From JAWRCU01 sp033542235 (GTDB lineage Bacteria > Pseudomonadota > Alphaproteobacteria > Rhizobiales > Rhizobiaceae), in assembly GCF_033542235.1 (NCBI RefSeq), contig NZ_JAWRCU010000005.1, positions 434,001 through 498,000 on the forward strand: a stretch of 64,000 nucleotides of DNA, given 5' to 3'. Positions 26,517-35,736 of this stretch are shown here, piece after piece. Made by a program: the position numbers and the translations under genes. The notes under the pieces were generated by a model. That model saw only the letters and a list, made by a program, of their open reading frames with translations. It had not been told where the DNA came from and did no database searches. How positions within the stretch are numbered: the stretch's first letter is position 1; every line of letters starts with the position of its first letter.

Positions 26517-27733
26517 AGTTCGGCATAAAGCCGGAGATGTCGCCGGACGCGCTCTTCGAGCGAGAAGCGTTTGGCTGTTTCTCTGCGCGCCTGTCGGGCT
26601 GACGCGCTCCTTCCATTGGCCAAAGCCAGGCTGATTGCCGTTGCCAGGCCTGCAGCGTCGTCAGGCTCCACGATCCATCCGGACGCTTCGTCTGTGAGCA
26701 CTTCCGGGACAGCACCAACCCGCGTTGCAACCACCGGCACGTCCTCACTGACCGCTTCGAGCAGCACATTCGGGAGGCCCTCCGTTCGCGAGGGCAGGAC
26801 GATCGCATCGAGTTGCCGATAGAGCTTTCGCACATCTCGAACCGAGCCGAGGAAATGTACTTGTGACTCGATGTGCAGCTCGACCGCCTGCCGCCCAAGC
26901 GCAAGGCGCTCCGGTCCCTCCCCGGCGACAAGCAACGATACGCTGCCGGCAGGAAGCCGTGAAATCGCGGCCAGCAAGACGTCCACGCCCTTTTCATGAC
27001 TGAGCCTGCCTACCACGCCGATGGCCGGCCTCTCGGGAAGGTGCAGGTGCTCCAGATCGATGGAGTCGCTCTCCTCCGGCAATTGGAGGACCGCATTGTA
27101 GATTACTGTTACCTCAGGATGATCCCTGAGGAACTGTCGCCTGTGCCGTTCAGACATGACGACGAGGCGGTCGGCACGGGGCAGAAGAGCGCGGTCTATT
27201 CGGTTGTAGACCCGGACTTTCCAGTCTTCGTTCGTCCATCCGTGACAGAAGGCAAGCCAGCGCCAATCCGGATATCCCCAGCTCAGGAGATACGCCAGCA
27301 CGGTAGTCCGATAGTTATGCGTCTGGACAATGTCCGGCTTCCATTCCCGGAGGCTCCTCCCGACCTTGCTCAGCAGCGACATGTCGAAGGGACCCGTTTC
27401 GGAGATGACGACGTGTTCTATGCCTGCCCTTTCGAGATAGGCGGAGAATGGTGAAAGCGGATGGCCGACCCGCTGAAACATGTAAACGCGCAGCCGAACT
27501 CCATATGTCGACAGCCGATCTGCCAGGGCAGCTAACTGCCGGCCCGGTCCAGACACGATCGCCGTGTCGATCAGGGCTGCCACCCGAAATTCACGAAAAT
27601 CCTCTGATCGATGCGCCCGCGACTCCGCTGGACGGAGTTGGACGGGACTCTCCTGCGTCGGGCCTGTAGCCCGCACGCGGCCACCCGAGACCCGGCTCAT
27701 CGATGCGCCCAGTTCTTTCGCGATCGATTTCAC
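26483..27733 (-). CDS. Family 4 glycosyltransferase
   Basis: The 416-residue GT-B protein has SGPGRQLAALADRLSTYG near residue 60, PDIVQTHNYRTTVLAYLL, and the C-terminal blocks GVVGRLSHEKGVDVLLAAIS and PSRTEGLPNVLLEAVSEDVP. About 45 N-terminal residues before the fold are polar and may be disordered. GTG start at 27733 with GGGAG seven bases before it. It is the first gene of the minus-strand block running through to 20056, so its upstream region should contain the block's promoter. Confidence 0.85.
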   Translation of the reverse strand: MKSIAKELGASMSRVSGGRVRATGPTQESPVQLRPAESRAHRSEDFREFRVAALIDTAIVSGPGRQLAALADRLSTYGVRLRVYMFQRVGHPLSPFSAYLERAGIEHVVISETGPFDMSLLSKVGRSLREWKPDIVQTHNYRTTVLAYLLSWGYPDWRWLAFCHGWTNEDWKVRVYNRIDRALLPRADRLVVMSERHRRQFLRDHPEVTVIYNAVLQLPEESDSIDLEHLHLPERPAIGVVGRLSHEKGVDVLLAAISRLPAGSVSLLVAGEGPERLALGRQAVELHIESQVHFLGSVRDVRKLYRQLDAIVLPSRTEGLPNVLLEAVSEDVPVVATRVGAVPEVLTDEASGWIVEPDDAAGLATAISLALANGRSASARQARRETAKRFSLEERVRRHLRLYAELCPDRISGTAT

Positions 27734-28004
27734 GGAATCTCCCGATCACCTCCGCGTCAGAACGGCTCGCGCGGATTGGCGCGGCGTCCTTTAGACGGCC
27801 CTAATGAATGTGCAGATAGGAGGTTTGTTCCAAACGTAAAGGTAGTCGGCGGCGGTAGCAGCCGGCATGAGCTCGCGCTCTCAACAGCTCCAGCTATCGG
27901 CCCCAGCTATGGTCCATATGCTGAGGCGGGACTTGCCTGAAAGCTGTTACCGCTCCAGTTTCCATTGAGAATCTCATGGGGTTCCCGCGGCAAGGGAGAA
28001 CGAT

Positions 28005-29993
28005 GTGGTTGGCAAAGTTGGAGGGCGCGGTGCGACCAAGAGCCAACCCGGCAAAACCGCGAATAAGCCGAGTATTCCATCCGGGCGCGCCTGGCTGGTC
28101 TTCCTCATCCTGCTTGTGGTGAATTACTTTCTGGTCACCACGCTTTTTCGCGAGACGAATGCGCCAACGACCGTCTCCTACACATTCTTCCGCGACGAGT
28201 TGGCCAAGAACAATGTGGAAGCCATTCACACACAGGGCCAAACGATCGACGGCAAATTCAGAGCGGCCGTCAAGTGGACGCCGCCCGCCGGGGAGGGCCA
28301 GCCCAGTTCGGAGGCCCGGGACGTTCTGAACTTCAAGACCATTCTGCCATCCTTCGTCGATCCGGGCCTGGAGACCGAGCTGATAAAGCGTGGCGTCGAT
28401 ATCAGGGCGACACCAATCCAATCGGAAGCCAACCCGCTTCTCATGCTGCTGTCCGCCTTCGGTCCGGCGCTCCTTATCATTGGCATCTACGTATGGCTGT
28501 TCCGCCGTGCCGCGAAACAGGGCGGCGGGATGTTCGGTGGGTTGGGCGGCATCGGCAAAAGCAGAGCCCGACGCTTCGACAAGGAAACGGAGACAAAGGT
28601 CAGCTTCGCAGACGTTGCCGGCATTGACGAGGCAGAGAACGAACTGATCGAGATCGTCGACTTCCTCAAGAACCCGGAGAAATACACCAGGCTGGGCGGG
28701 ACCGCGCCGAAAGGCGTGCTGCTGGTCGGCGCGCCAGGAACCGGAAAGACCCTTCTTGCACGGGCCGTAGCCGGCGAGGCGGAAGTGCCATTCTTCTCGA
28801 TGAGTGGCGCCGAGTTCGTCGAAATGATCGTTGGGGTCGGCGCCGCGCGCGTTCGTGACCTGTTCTCGGAGGCGCGCAAGAACGCGCCTTCCATCATATT
28901 TATCGACGAGATCGATTCCATTGGACGCACCAGAGGTCAGTCCGTCATCGGCGGAGCGAGCGAGCAAGAGCAGACGCTCAACCAGATCCTGACGGAGATG
29001 GACGGCTTCTCAAGCCGTGAAGGCGTGATCGTCCTTGCTGCGACCAATCAGCCCGACATTCTGGACAAGGCCTTGCTGAGGCCGGGCCGCTTCGACCGGC
29101 GCGTCGTGGTAAATCTTCCCGACAAACGCGGGCGCGAGGAGATCCTCAAGGTGCACACCCGAAAGGTACCCCTTGCCGCGGACGTCGACCTTGCCGATAT
29201 CGCGCAGACCACTCCCGGGGTGTCCGGAGCGGACATCAAGAACCTAGTCAATGAGGCAGCTCTGCTGGCCGCCCGCAGGGAGCAAGACAAGGTACATCAA
29301 AAAGACTTCATCGATGCTCTCGAGAAGATCGTGCTCGGACCGGAACGGCCGATCATTTTGAGCGATGCCGACCGTGAGCGCGTCGCATATCATGAAGGCG
29401 GCCACGCGATCCTCGGCCTGGTCGTGCCCGGTGCCGACCCGGTTCATCGTGTCACCATCGTACCCCGCGGCCAGGCTCTCGGAGTTACCTATCAAAGACC
29501 TCTGACCGACAGATACAACTATCCCGAAAACTATCTGCGCGCGAAGATCATCGGAATGCTGGGTGGCCGTGCCGCAGAGGAGATCGTCTACGGCACCAGG
29601 ACCACGGGCGCCGAAAGCGATATCGAACAGGCTACCAACATTGCCCGCCAGATGGTCACCCGCTGGGGCATGAGTGACGCCCTTGGCATGGTCCAGCTTG
29701 CTCCGCGTCAGAACAGTTGGGTCGGCGCCTCCGGTTTCAGCACGTCAAAACCATATAGCGACGAGACCGCCGGGCTGATCGATAGCGAAGTCGCCCGGAT
29801 CATCAATGAATGCCACGAGGAAGCCAAACGCCTCTTGCAGGAACACCGAAGAGAACTCGATCAGCTTGTCGCCGCCTTGATGAAACAGGAATCTCTCGAC
29901 GAAAAAGAGATTCTCGAGGTGACGGCGCTACCGCCCGCCCCTGCTCTTCCCGATCGTCCCCCTGTCGAGGCAGCCGCAACCAGGTCCAGGTAG
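28005..29993 (+). CDS. ftsH: ATP-dependent zinc metalloprotease FtsH
   Basis: The 662-residue protein has two membrane helices (about 29–47 and 144–166) around a periplasmic domain. An AAA module follows with Walker A GAPGTGKT (242–249), Walker B IIFIDEID (about 297–304) and RPGRFDRR (second region of homology, 359–366), then a peptidase domain with the zinc motif HEGGH (463–467). It degrades membrane and some soluble proteins. It starts at GTG with GGGAGA upstream. The 50-residue span between FVDPGLE and the second helix and the polar leader differ from the housekeeping FtsH I would expect near hflKC or tilS, so this may be a second paralogue. Confidence 0.92.
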   Translation: MVGKVGGRGATKSQPGKTANKPSIPSGRAWLVFLILLVVNYFLVTTLFRETNAPTTVSYTFFRDELAKNNVEAIHTQGQTIDGKFRAAVKWTPPAGEGQPSSEARDVLNFKTILPSFVDPGLETELIKRGVDIRATPIQSEANPLLMLLSAFGPALLIIGIYVWLFRRAAKQGGGMFGGLGGIGKSRARRFDKETETKVSFADVAGIDEAENELIEIVDFLKNPEKYTRLGGTAPKGVLLVGAPGTGKTLLARAVAGEAEVPFFSMSGAEFVEMIVGVGAARVRDLFSEARKNAPSIIFIDEIDSIGRTRGQSVIGGASEQEQTLNQILTEMDGFSSREGVIVLAATNQPDILDKALLRPGRFDRRVVVNLPDKRGREEILKVHTRKVPLAADVDLADIAQTTPGVSGADIKNLVNEAALLAARREQDKVHQKDFIDALEKIVLGPERPIILSDADRERVAYHEGGHAILGLVVPGADPVHRVTIVPRGQALGVTYQRPLTDRYNYPENYLRAKIIGMLGGRAAEEIVYGTRTTGAESDIEQATNIARQMVTRWGMSDALGMVQLAPRQNSWVGASGFSTSKPYSDETAGLIDSEVARIINECHEEAKRLLQEHRRELDQLVAALMKQESLDEKEILEVTALPPAPALPDRPPVEAAATRSR

Positions 29994-30005
29994 GTACAAA
30001 GAACA

Positions 30006-30029
30006 TGCGGGCTCGTGCCAGAGCCCGCA
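30006..30029. terminator. Bidirectional terminator hairpin between ftsH and matB
   Basis: A 9-bp perfect GC-rich stem (TGCGGGCTC at 30006–30014 with its complement at 30021–30029) closes a 6-base loop. It sits between the stop codons of two converging genes, so it can serve both strands. There is no strong U-run. Confidence 0.65.
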
Positions 30030-30047
30030 CCGGTGACCCTGAAAGGC

Positions 30048-31562
30048 CTATTTGTAGAGATTCCCGTATTTGTTGCGGAGGTCGGCCCTCAGCACCTTCC
30101 CCATCGTGTTCCTCGGCAAGTCCGAATCGAACACCACCCTCTTGGGCAATTTGTATTTCGCAAGGCGGCAGTCGAGCGCCTGCAGAACCATGTCCTCAGT
30201 AACGGACGCACCGGCCTCCAGAACCACGACGGCCGTGACCGCCTCCCCGAAATCGGCATGCGGCAGGCCGATCACGGCGCTCTCGGTGACACCTTCCAGT
30301 CCGTCGATCTCGGTCTCGATCTCCTTCGGGTACACATTGTAGCCGCCGGTAATGACGAGATCCTTGTTGCGGCCGACAATCGACACATAGTTGCGATCGT
30401 CCACGATCCCGAGGTCCCCGGTGATGAAATAGCCGTCATCACGGAACTCGGCACGCGTCTTGTCAGGCATTCGCCAATAGCCCTTGAAGACGTTCGGGCC
30501 TTTCACCTCGATCATGCCAACTTCGTTGGCGGGCAACACCTCTCCCGTCTCCAGATTGGTGATGCGTACGCTGACGCCGGGCAGCGGGAATCCGACCGAG
30601 CCTGGAACGCGCTCGCCGTCATAGGGGTTCGACGTGATCATGTTCGTCTCGGTCATGCCGTAGCGCTCGAGGATGTGATGACCAGTGCGGCTCGTCCACT
30701 GGCGGTGCGTCTCGGCAAGCAATGGCGCCGAGCCGGAAATGAAGAGCCGTATATGGTTGGTGTTTTCCCGGTTGAGCCAAGGCTCCTTCACCAATCGCGT
30801 ATAGAAGGTCGGCACGCCCATGAGCGTCGTCGCATTCGGCAGTTCCTTGCGGATCGCCTCGACACTGAACTTGGGCAGGAAGATCATCGACGCGCCTGCG
30901 AACAGGATGACGTTCGTGGCGACGAACAGCCCGTGGGTGTGAAAGATGGGCAGTGCGTGCAGCAGCACGTCCTCTTTCGAGAATTGCCAATACTCGACGA
31001 GGGTTCGAGCGTTCGAAGACAGGTTGGAGTGCGTCAGCATCGCGCCCTTGGAACGGCCCGTCGTGCCGGACGTGTACAGCATCGCCGCCAGGTCGCTCGC
31101 CTCGACGGCGGCGGTCGAATAGGTGTCGGCCACCTGCATTGCCAGTTCCGGCAGCGTGCCGTCCTGTTTCGCGCCGAGCGTGATGAGCGACGCAACGCCG
31201 AGCTTCTCGCAAAGCGGACTGAGCTCTGCGTATTTGGCAGGATCGCAGATGAAGATGTGCGGTGCCGCATCGCCGATGAAGTATTCGAGTTCGGCCGGCG
31301 TGTAGGCCGTATTGAGCGGCAGGAACGCTGCACCGACACGAAGACATGCAAGGTAGAGAACGATCGCCTCAGGCGACTTTTCGACCTGGGCCGCGACGCG
31401 ATCTCCAATCACGACCCCCTTGTTGCGCAGGACATTGGCATAACGTCCCGAGAGCGCGAACAGTTCACCATAGTTGATGGCCCTGCCTTCCGCGGTTCGC
31501 ATGAAAGGCGCATCCAGATCGGTAATCTGGGACTGAATCTGCGAGAAGAGGTTATGCGACAT
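30048..31562 (-). CDS. matB: Malonyl-CoA synthetase
   Basis: The 504-residue adenylate-forming enzyme has the AMP-binding motif YTSGTTGRSKGAML, ERYGMTETNMITSNPY, GDLGIVDDRNY and a C-terminal PRNTMGKVLR with the catalytic Lys. Length and the TETNMI spelling fit rhizobial MatB, which ligates malonate to CoA using ATP. matA and matC are not in view, so malonate uptake and decarboxylation genes must be elsewhere. It converges with ftsH. Confidence 0.85.
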   Translation of the reverse strand: MSHNLFSQIQSQITDLDAPFMRTAEGRAINYGELFALSGRYANVLRNKGVVIGDRVAAQVEKSPEAIVLYLACLRVGAAFLPLNTAYTPAELEYFIGDAAPHIFICDPAKYAELSPLCEKLGVASLITLGAKQDGTLPELAMQVADTYSTAAVEASDLAAMLYTSGTTGRSKGAMLTHSNLSSNARTLVEYWQFSKEDVLLHALPIFHTHGLFVATNVILFAGASMIFLPKFSVEAIRKELPNATTLMGVPTFYTRLVKEPWLNRENTNHIRLFISGSAPLLAETHRQWTSRTGHHILERYGMTETNMITSNPYDGERVPGSVGFPLPGVSVRITNLETGEVLPANEVGMIEVKGPNVFKGYWRMPDKTRAEFRDDGYFITGDLGIVDDRNYVSIVGRNKDLVITGGYNVYPKEIETEIDGLEGVTESAVIGLPHADFGEAVTAVVVLEAGASVTEDMVLQALDCRLAKYKLPKRVVFDSDLPRNTMGKVLRADLRNKYGNLYK

Positions 31563-31680
31563 TATCTTCCGTGGGGTGGGGGTTTCGTGCTTGCCTGTAA
31601 TCCCGTTACTCCAGGTAATAGTAAAGGGCGCCGCACACCACTTCGCATTGCCGGGCCGCGGAAATCTCGCGTGTACAACC

Positions 31681-33390
31681 CTATTGGTTTTCGAGTTCCG
31701 CCTCGATTTCTGCCCCCTGTCCTACCCGATTGACCGCCGCGCCATTGACGACGTGTCGGCCGGTAGCGCCTTCGAGCAATGTCGTGAGCGGGTCTGCGCC
31801 GGGCGTATAGCCACCCTGGCGCAGGATCTCTTCGACGATCGGACGCATTGCCTGCAGCTTCAGGAGTTGGCCCGCGATGCCGTCACCGAAGCCGAGCCCA
31901 CCAGATCCGTCGGTGCCGTTCCCTAGCATTCCGCCGGTGTTGAGAATCCGAATGTCCCTTATGCTTGCGATCGGCTTGACGGCCTCGGCGATCGCGGCCG
32001 GGATGGTCTCCAGGCGCTTCTTGCCGAGCTCGAAATTGATGAAGTTCTCGCCGAGCTTGTTGCGGGCCTCGTTGTTCAACGTCGTGACGGCAGCCTCGGC
32101 CTCGCCCATGTCGCGCACGCCCTGGGCCTTGATCTTGTTGGCCTCGGCCTCGGCCGCTGCCAGCGTGCGGATTGCTTCGGACTTGTCGAGAGACGCCCTC
32201 TTCTCGGCCTCGGCCGCGACGACGACCTCGGTCGACTTCTTCTCGGCCTCCTTGCGAGCCGCGAGCACGGCAGTCTGGCGGTCGCGGTCGGCAATCTCCA
32301 CGGCACCGGCGGTCACGACCTTCTCCTCGGCCGCCACGGCAAGCGCTTCGGCCGCCTTGGCCTCGGCGATCGCGTCGGACTGCTCGCGGCTCTTGTTGGC
32401 AATCGCGATCTCGTTCTCCTGCGTCGCAATCTGAAACTCGCGATCTGCGTCGGTGCGACGCTTGTTGACGGCAAGGTCGGATTCAATCACCGCGGTTTGC
32501 TCGATCTGCTTCGCGGCGGCCTGCTTCTGCGCCACCTTCTGCTCGGTCTCGATCCGGGCACCCTCCTCCATCAGCTTGGCCGTCTGCTGGGCTTGCGCCA
32601 CCTCGGCACGCGTGCTCGCGGTTTTGTTGGCGATGTCGCGTTCCTGGCTGAGCTCGGCCTCCTTCTTCTCGCGCTCGATCGACAGCGTCTGCTGCCGGGC
32701 CTCGAGGTCCTTCTGTGCGATCGCCACCTCGTTGTCACGGATGATCGCATTGCGCTCCTGCTTGCGCGACTCGGTGATCCTCTTCAGGCTGGTCAGGCCT
32801 TCGGCATCGAAGAAATTCTCGGGGTTGAAGAAACCGAGGTCGGTCTGGTCCAGCTTTGTCAGCGATACCGACTCCAGCTCCAGACCGTTCGACTTCACGT
32901 CGGACTCGACAGCCAGCTGGACGTGCTTCACGAAATCGCTGCGCTTTTCCTGCAGCTCGAGAATCCCCATGGTCGCGGCAACCGAGCGCAAGCCGTCGAC
33001 GAACTTCGCCTCGACCTGCTGCCTGAGCTTCTCGGCGTCGTTGGTGAGGTCACCCAACGTCTGTGCGGCCAGCGCGATGCTCTCGGCATCCGGCCGCACC
33101 CGTACATAGAACTCGGCGCCAATGTCGACGCGCAGGCGATCCTTCGTGATCAGCGAATCCTGCTTGCTGCGCTCGACCTGCAGGCGCAGCGTCTTCAGGT
33201 TCACGCGTGCGGTCGAGTGGAAGATCGGCAGCACGACAGCGCCGCCGTCGAGAATGACCTTCTTGCCCCCGAGCCCTGTTCGCACGAAGGCCTCGTCGCG
33301 CGTCGAGCGCCGGTAGAGTGTTGTGAATACGATGCCGATGACGACGATGAGCAGCACGCCCACCAGGGCGGGTATTGCAATATTGAACAT
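31681..33390 (-). CDS. Flotillin-like SPFH membrane protein (YqiK type)
   Basis: The 569-residue protein has one N-terminal membrane helix (about 5–26), an SPFH/band-7 domain (about 30–200) and a long, Ala/Glu/Lys-rich coiled coil (about 200–450) typical of flotillins, then a Gly-rich segment. Flotillins scaffold membrane microdomains. It lies 14 bp after the YqiJ-like gene, the conserved NfeD–flotillin pairing seen in yqiJ-yqiK. Confidence 0.88.
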   Translation of the reverse strand: MFNIAIPALVGVLLIVVIGIVFTTLYRRSTRDEAFVRTGLGGKKVILDGGAVVLPIFHSTARVNLKTLRLQVERSKQDSLITKDRLRVDIGAEFYVRVRPDAESIALAAQTLGDLTNDAEKLRQQVEAKFVDGLRSVAATMGILELQEKRSDFVKHVQLAVESDVKSNGLELESVSLTKLDQTDLGFFNPENFFDAEGLTSLKRITESRKQERNAIIRDNEVAIAQKDLEARQQTLSIEREKKEAELSQERDIANKTASTRAEVAQAQQTAKLMEEGARIETEQKVAQKQAAAKQIEQTAVIESDLAVNKRRTDADREFQIATQENEIAIANKSREQSDAIAEAKAAEALAVAAEEKVVTAGAVEIADRDRQTAVLAARKEAEKKSTEVVVAAEAEKRASLDKSEAIRTLAAAEAEANKIKAQGVRDMGEAEAAVTTLNNEARNKLGENFINFELGKKRLETIPAAIAEAVKPIASIRDIRILNTGGMLGNGTDGSGGLGFGDGIAGQLLKLQAMRPIVEEILRQGGYTPGADPLTTLLEGATGRHVVNGAAVNRVGQGAEIEAELENQ

Positions 33391-33404
33391 GGGAGCCCCC
33401 CAAT

Positions 33405-34061
33405 TCAGCTGTTGCCGGAAACCGTACTTGAAGCGAGATCGACTGGAGCGCCAATCGCAACGAAGCGCGTATCTTCCCGATCGACGAGCAGCACCGTTGC
33501 GCCTTGCGGCAAGGGGTCCGATTCAGGAGCGGCCGAGGCCGACACGAAGTGCACGTTGCCGTGAACGTCCTTCAATCGCACGCGGCCGGGAAGGCCATGG
33601 TCGAGCGGACCGACCACGACTTCGCCAATCCGGCCCACCAGGTCGGTGAGCTCGACCGCGTAGCTCTCGTCTTGCGGGATGATCCCGCCGACAAGATCGG
33701 TCGACCAGCGGACGAGGGGGAGTGCAGCGAGGAATGCGAGCGGCGCGGCGACGAACGCCGGCAACGGCCCGCCGAGGCTCCACGCCGCCTCCTGGATCAC
33801 GAAACCCGACATCGCGAACATGCCAAGGAACAAGAGCACGAAGATCAGCAGCGGAACGCCACCAACGTTGAGCCACGAGATCACGTTGAGCAGGCCGTGA
33901 TCGGGATGGCTGTCGAAGTCAATGGCCTTGCCGACCAGCTCGCTGAGCGAAAAGCCGACCAGCATAGTGGCCACTTCGGTCAGGCCGATGACGAGGATCA
34001 TCACCGCCGCAACCGCGAACGGCTGGGCTTCCGGCGCCATGAAGTGCTCGAGAAGAGTCAT
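33405..34061 (-). CDS. YqiJ-like (NfeD-related) inner-membrane protein with OB fold
   Basis: From the ATG at 34061 the protein has 218 residues, with three or four membrane helices in the first 150 residues and a soluble C-terminal beta domain (about 150–215: LVGRIGEVVVGPLDHGLPGRV), which fits the OB fold of NfeD/YqiJ. Partner of the flotillin gene directly downstream. The frame runs on to 34193, but the added residues are not membrane-protein-like. ATG at 34076 is an alternative start. Confidence 0.75.
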   Translation of the reverse strand: MTLLEHFMAPEAQPFAVAAVMILVIGLTEVATMLVGFSLSELVGKAIDFDSHPDHGLLNVISWLNVGGVPLLIFVLLFLGMFAMSGFVIQEAAWSLGGPLPAFVAAPLAFLAALPLVRWSTDLVGGIIPQDESYAVELTDLVGRIGEVVVGPLDHGLPGRVRLKDVHGNVHFVSASAAPESDPLPQGATVLLVDREDTRFVAIGAPVDLASSTVSGNS

Positions 34062-34514
34062 CGGAGATACCGCCATCGGAACTGAGAATTGGACTTCAAG
34101 AACTGACCAAGCGCCGCATCTGCGTTCCGACGATCGCCCGCCGGACGTCAAACACGTCTTTAAAAACCATGAGGACGGCAGGATGAAAGACAATCATGTA
34201 TAAGAATGTAGAGCTACCCTTTTACACTCTATAAGAGGTTTTCCCCAAAATTTTTCTATGAGCCGTGTCTAATGCAAAGCAGCGATACTTCGATACTGAT
34301 TCGCCAATAGGCAAACTGAGCTGCGCGGCGGCTGCATCAGGTTACTTGCTTGCCGCTTTCGCCGAGCGAGCGCTGCTGGGGCGCGGTAAAGGAGCCGCGT
34401 CTTAGCGAACGCTTCGATTTAGTGGTCTCGAGGCCATTAAAGCTGCGGCTCTAGCTGACTCGGCCATTGAGGCCGGGCATGATGTCGGCCGGCAACCTGC
34501 AGAAGAGCGGCGCC
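34062..34514. other. Intergenic region upstream of yqiJ and of the IS remnant
   Basis: It should contain the yqiJ–yqiK promoter. An AT-richer stretch lies at about 34195–34265. I see no gene and no clear motif; a lost 5' part of the transposase probably once lay in the distal half. Confidence 0.45.
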
Positions 34515-34841
34515 GAAAGACGACCTCTTGGAAATCAATCTGTGAAGGCGGCCGCCGTCTACACGCTCTCGTCAAGAGCCTACGAGGGCCTTCCCGAACT
34601 GGAATACCGGTTCCTCGATCGCGACATTCTCGTCACCGCCTGCGGCCGCATCTGCATGCATCGAAAGAAGATCAACATCTCCACCGTGCTCGCCGGTCAG
34701 AGGCTCGGCATCAAGGAAGTCGACGACGGCATTTGGCTCGTCTCCTTCATGCACTATGATCTCGGATATATCGACTTGGAACAGAGGACCTTGCAGACCA
34801 TCGACAACCCGTTCGGCACGAGGTTGTCACCCACGTCTTAG
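34515..34841 (+). pseudogene. IS481-type transposase remnant (C-terminal end only)
   Basis: The frame encodes the C-terminal hundred or so residues of an IS481-family transposase, recognisable from LPELEYRFLDRDILVTACGR, INISTVLAGQRLGIKEVDDG and DLGYIDLEQRTLQ followed by DNPFGTRLSP. The DDE catalytic core is missing. There is no ribosome site; the open frame from 34467 is only what remains after the 5' part was lost. Confidence 0.8.
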
Positions 34842-34875
34842 GTACAAACTGTTACCCATGTCTCCGGGTCGGACA
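34515..34875 (+). mobile_element. Partial insertion sequence (IS481 type), right end retained
   Basis: The transposase remnant is followed nine bases after its stop by a 26-base stretch (34850–34875) that begins TGTTACCCATG and ends GGGTCGGACA. The TGT...ACA ends and the position suggest it is the right terminal inverted repeat. The left end is absent. The element ends 11 bp from the 3' end of the tRNA-Lys gene. Confidence 0.6.
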
Positions 34876-34886
34876 CATGTCCGGTG

Positions 34887-34962
34887 TGGTGAGCGCACTG
34901 GGACTCGAACCCAGGACCTACTGATTAAAAGTCAGTTGCTCTACCGGCTGAGCTATGCGCTC
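34887..34962 (-). tRNA. tRNA-Lys (anticodon UUU)
   Basis: On the minus strand it reads as a 76-base cloverleaf with encoded CCA. The acceptor stem is GAGCGCA with TGCGCTC, the D arm begins AGCTCAGCCGGTAGAG, the anticodon arm is CTGACTTTTAATCAG with TTT at the centre, and the T arm is CTGGGTTCGAGTCCCAG. It is alone, with no neighbouring RNA genes. Confidence 0.97.
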
Positions 34963-35214
34963 CCGCGGGCGAAAAGGCCGCCCCCGAAATTGGCGCGGAA
35001 CATAGGGAGAGAGGTTCATCCGGTCAACCGCAAATCCAAAGCCATCCAGCCTCTATTTGCCGCGGAGAAACATCGCCTTCTCTTGTCCGCTCCTCCCATG
35101 GCTGTCCCAGCCGGCCGGATCGCGCCGCCCTCGATCCGTCGGCCGACGCATTCCGTCGGCGTAGCCTGCCAACCCGTTCAATTCCCAAGCAAGCGGACGT
35201 GATCCAGAAGTGAC

Positions 35215-35240
35215 GGAACTCCCTTGTTTTGCGGCACGTT
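35215..35240 (+). promoter_or_regulatory. EcfG-type (general stress) promoter for the BA14K gene
   Basis: GGAAC at 35215–35219 and CGTT at 35237–35240 are separated by 17 bases, the consensus for alphaproteobacterial EcfG/SigT sigma factors. It lies 44 bp upstream of the start codon at 35284. The match is exact in all nine bases and repeats upstream of the gene at 36308. Confidence 0.75.
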
Positions 35241-35283
35241 GCCGCAATCGGACCGACGACCACCATACGTGAGGAGAATGATA

Positions 35284-35736
35284 ATGAAGCCTTTGTCAGG
35301 TCTCGTTGCGGCGTCGCTCGCCGCGTCATTCGCAGCTGCATCCGCGCTGCCCCTCAACGCGGCTCCTCTTTCAATGCCGCAACCAGCAACGGCGGTAACC
35401 GACCTTACAATGGTCCAGTACGAGCAGAATTGGAAAGCCTTGCCGCCGATCTTCGGCGCCGCCCCCAAGGACATCCAGCTGCAAGGAGACATTGCATATT
35501 ACAACGGGTATCGCGGTTATCGTTATAAGCGCGAGGGGTATATCGAGCATGAGGGATGGTGGTTCCCGGCTGCGGCATTCCCCGACCGCACTACGACGGG
35601 CTCGATCAGGAGGGCGCCACTCTCCAGGGCACACGTCGACTGGTGCATGGCCCACTTCCAAACCTACCGCCCGGCCGACAACACCTATTCGCCGCCGCGT
35701 GGCCCGCGCAAAGAGTGCGTCTCACCTTACATGTGA
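35284..35736 (+). CDS. BA14K-like exported protein
   Basis: The 150-residue protein has a signal peptide (about 1–27, ending LNAA) and a C-terminal block WCMAHFQTYRPADNTY followed by a Pro/Arg-rich stretch and a final Cys, which matches the BA14K family first described as a Brucella immunoreactive protein with lectin-like properties. I choose the ATG at 35284, eight bases after GGAG, rather than upstream frames. An EcfG-type promoter precedes it. Confidence 0.8.
   Translation: MKPLSGLVAASLAASFAAASALPLNAAPLSMPQPATAVTDLTMVQYEQNWKALPPIFGAAPKDIQLQGDIAYYNGYRGYRYKREGYIEHEGWWFPAAAFPDRTTTGSIRRAPLSRAHVDWCMAHFQTYRPADNTYSPPRGPRKECVSPYM

Noticed and set aside
34880..34970. Phage or island attachment site at tRNA-Lys
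   Set aside because: No integrase gene and no second partial copy of the tRNA end in this window; only an IS remnant is present.
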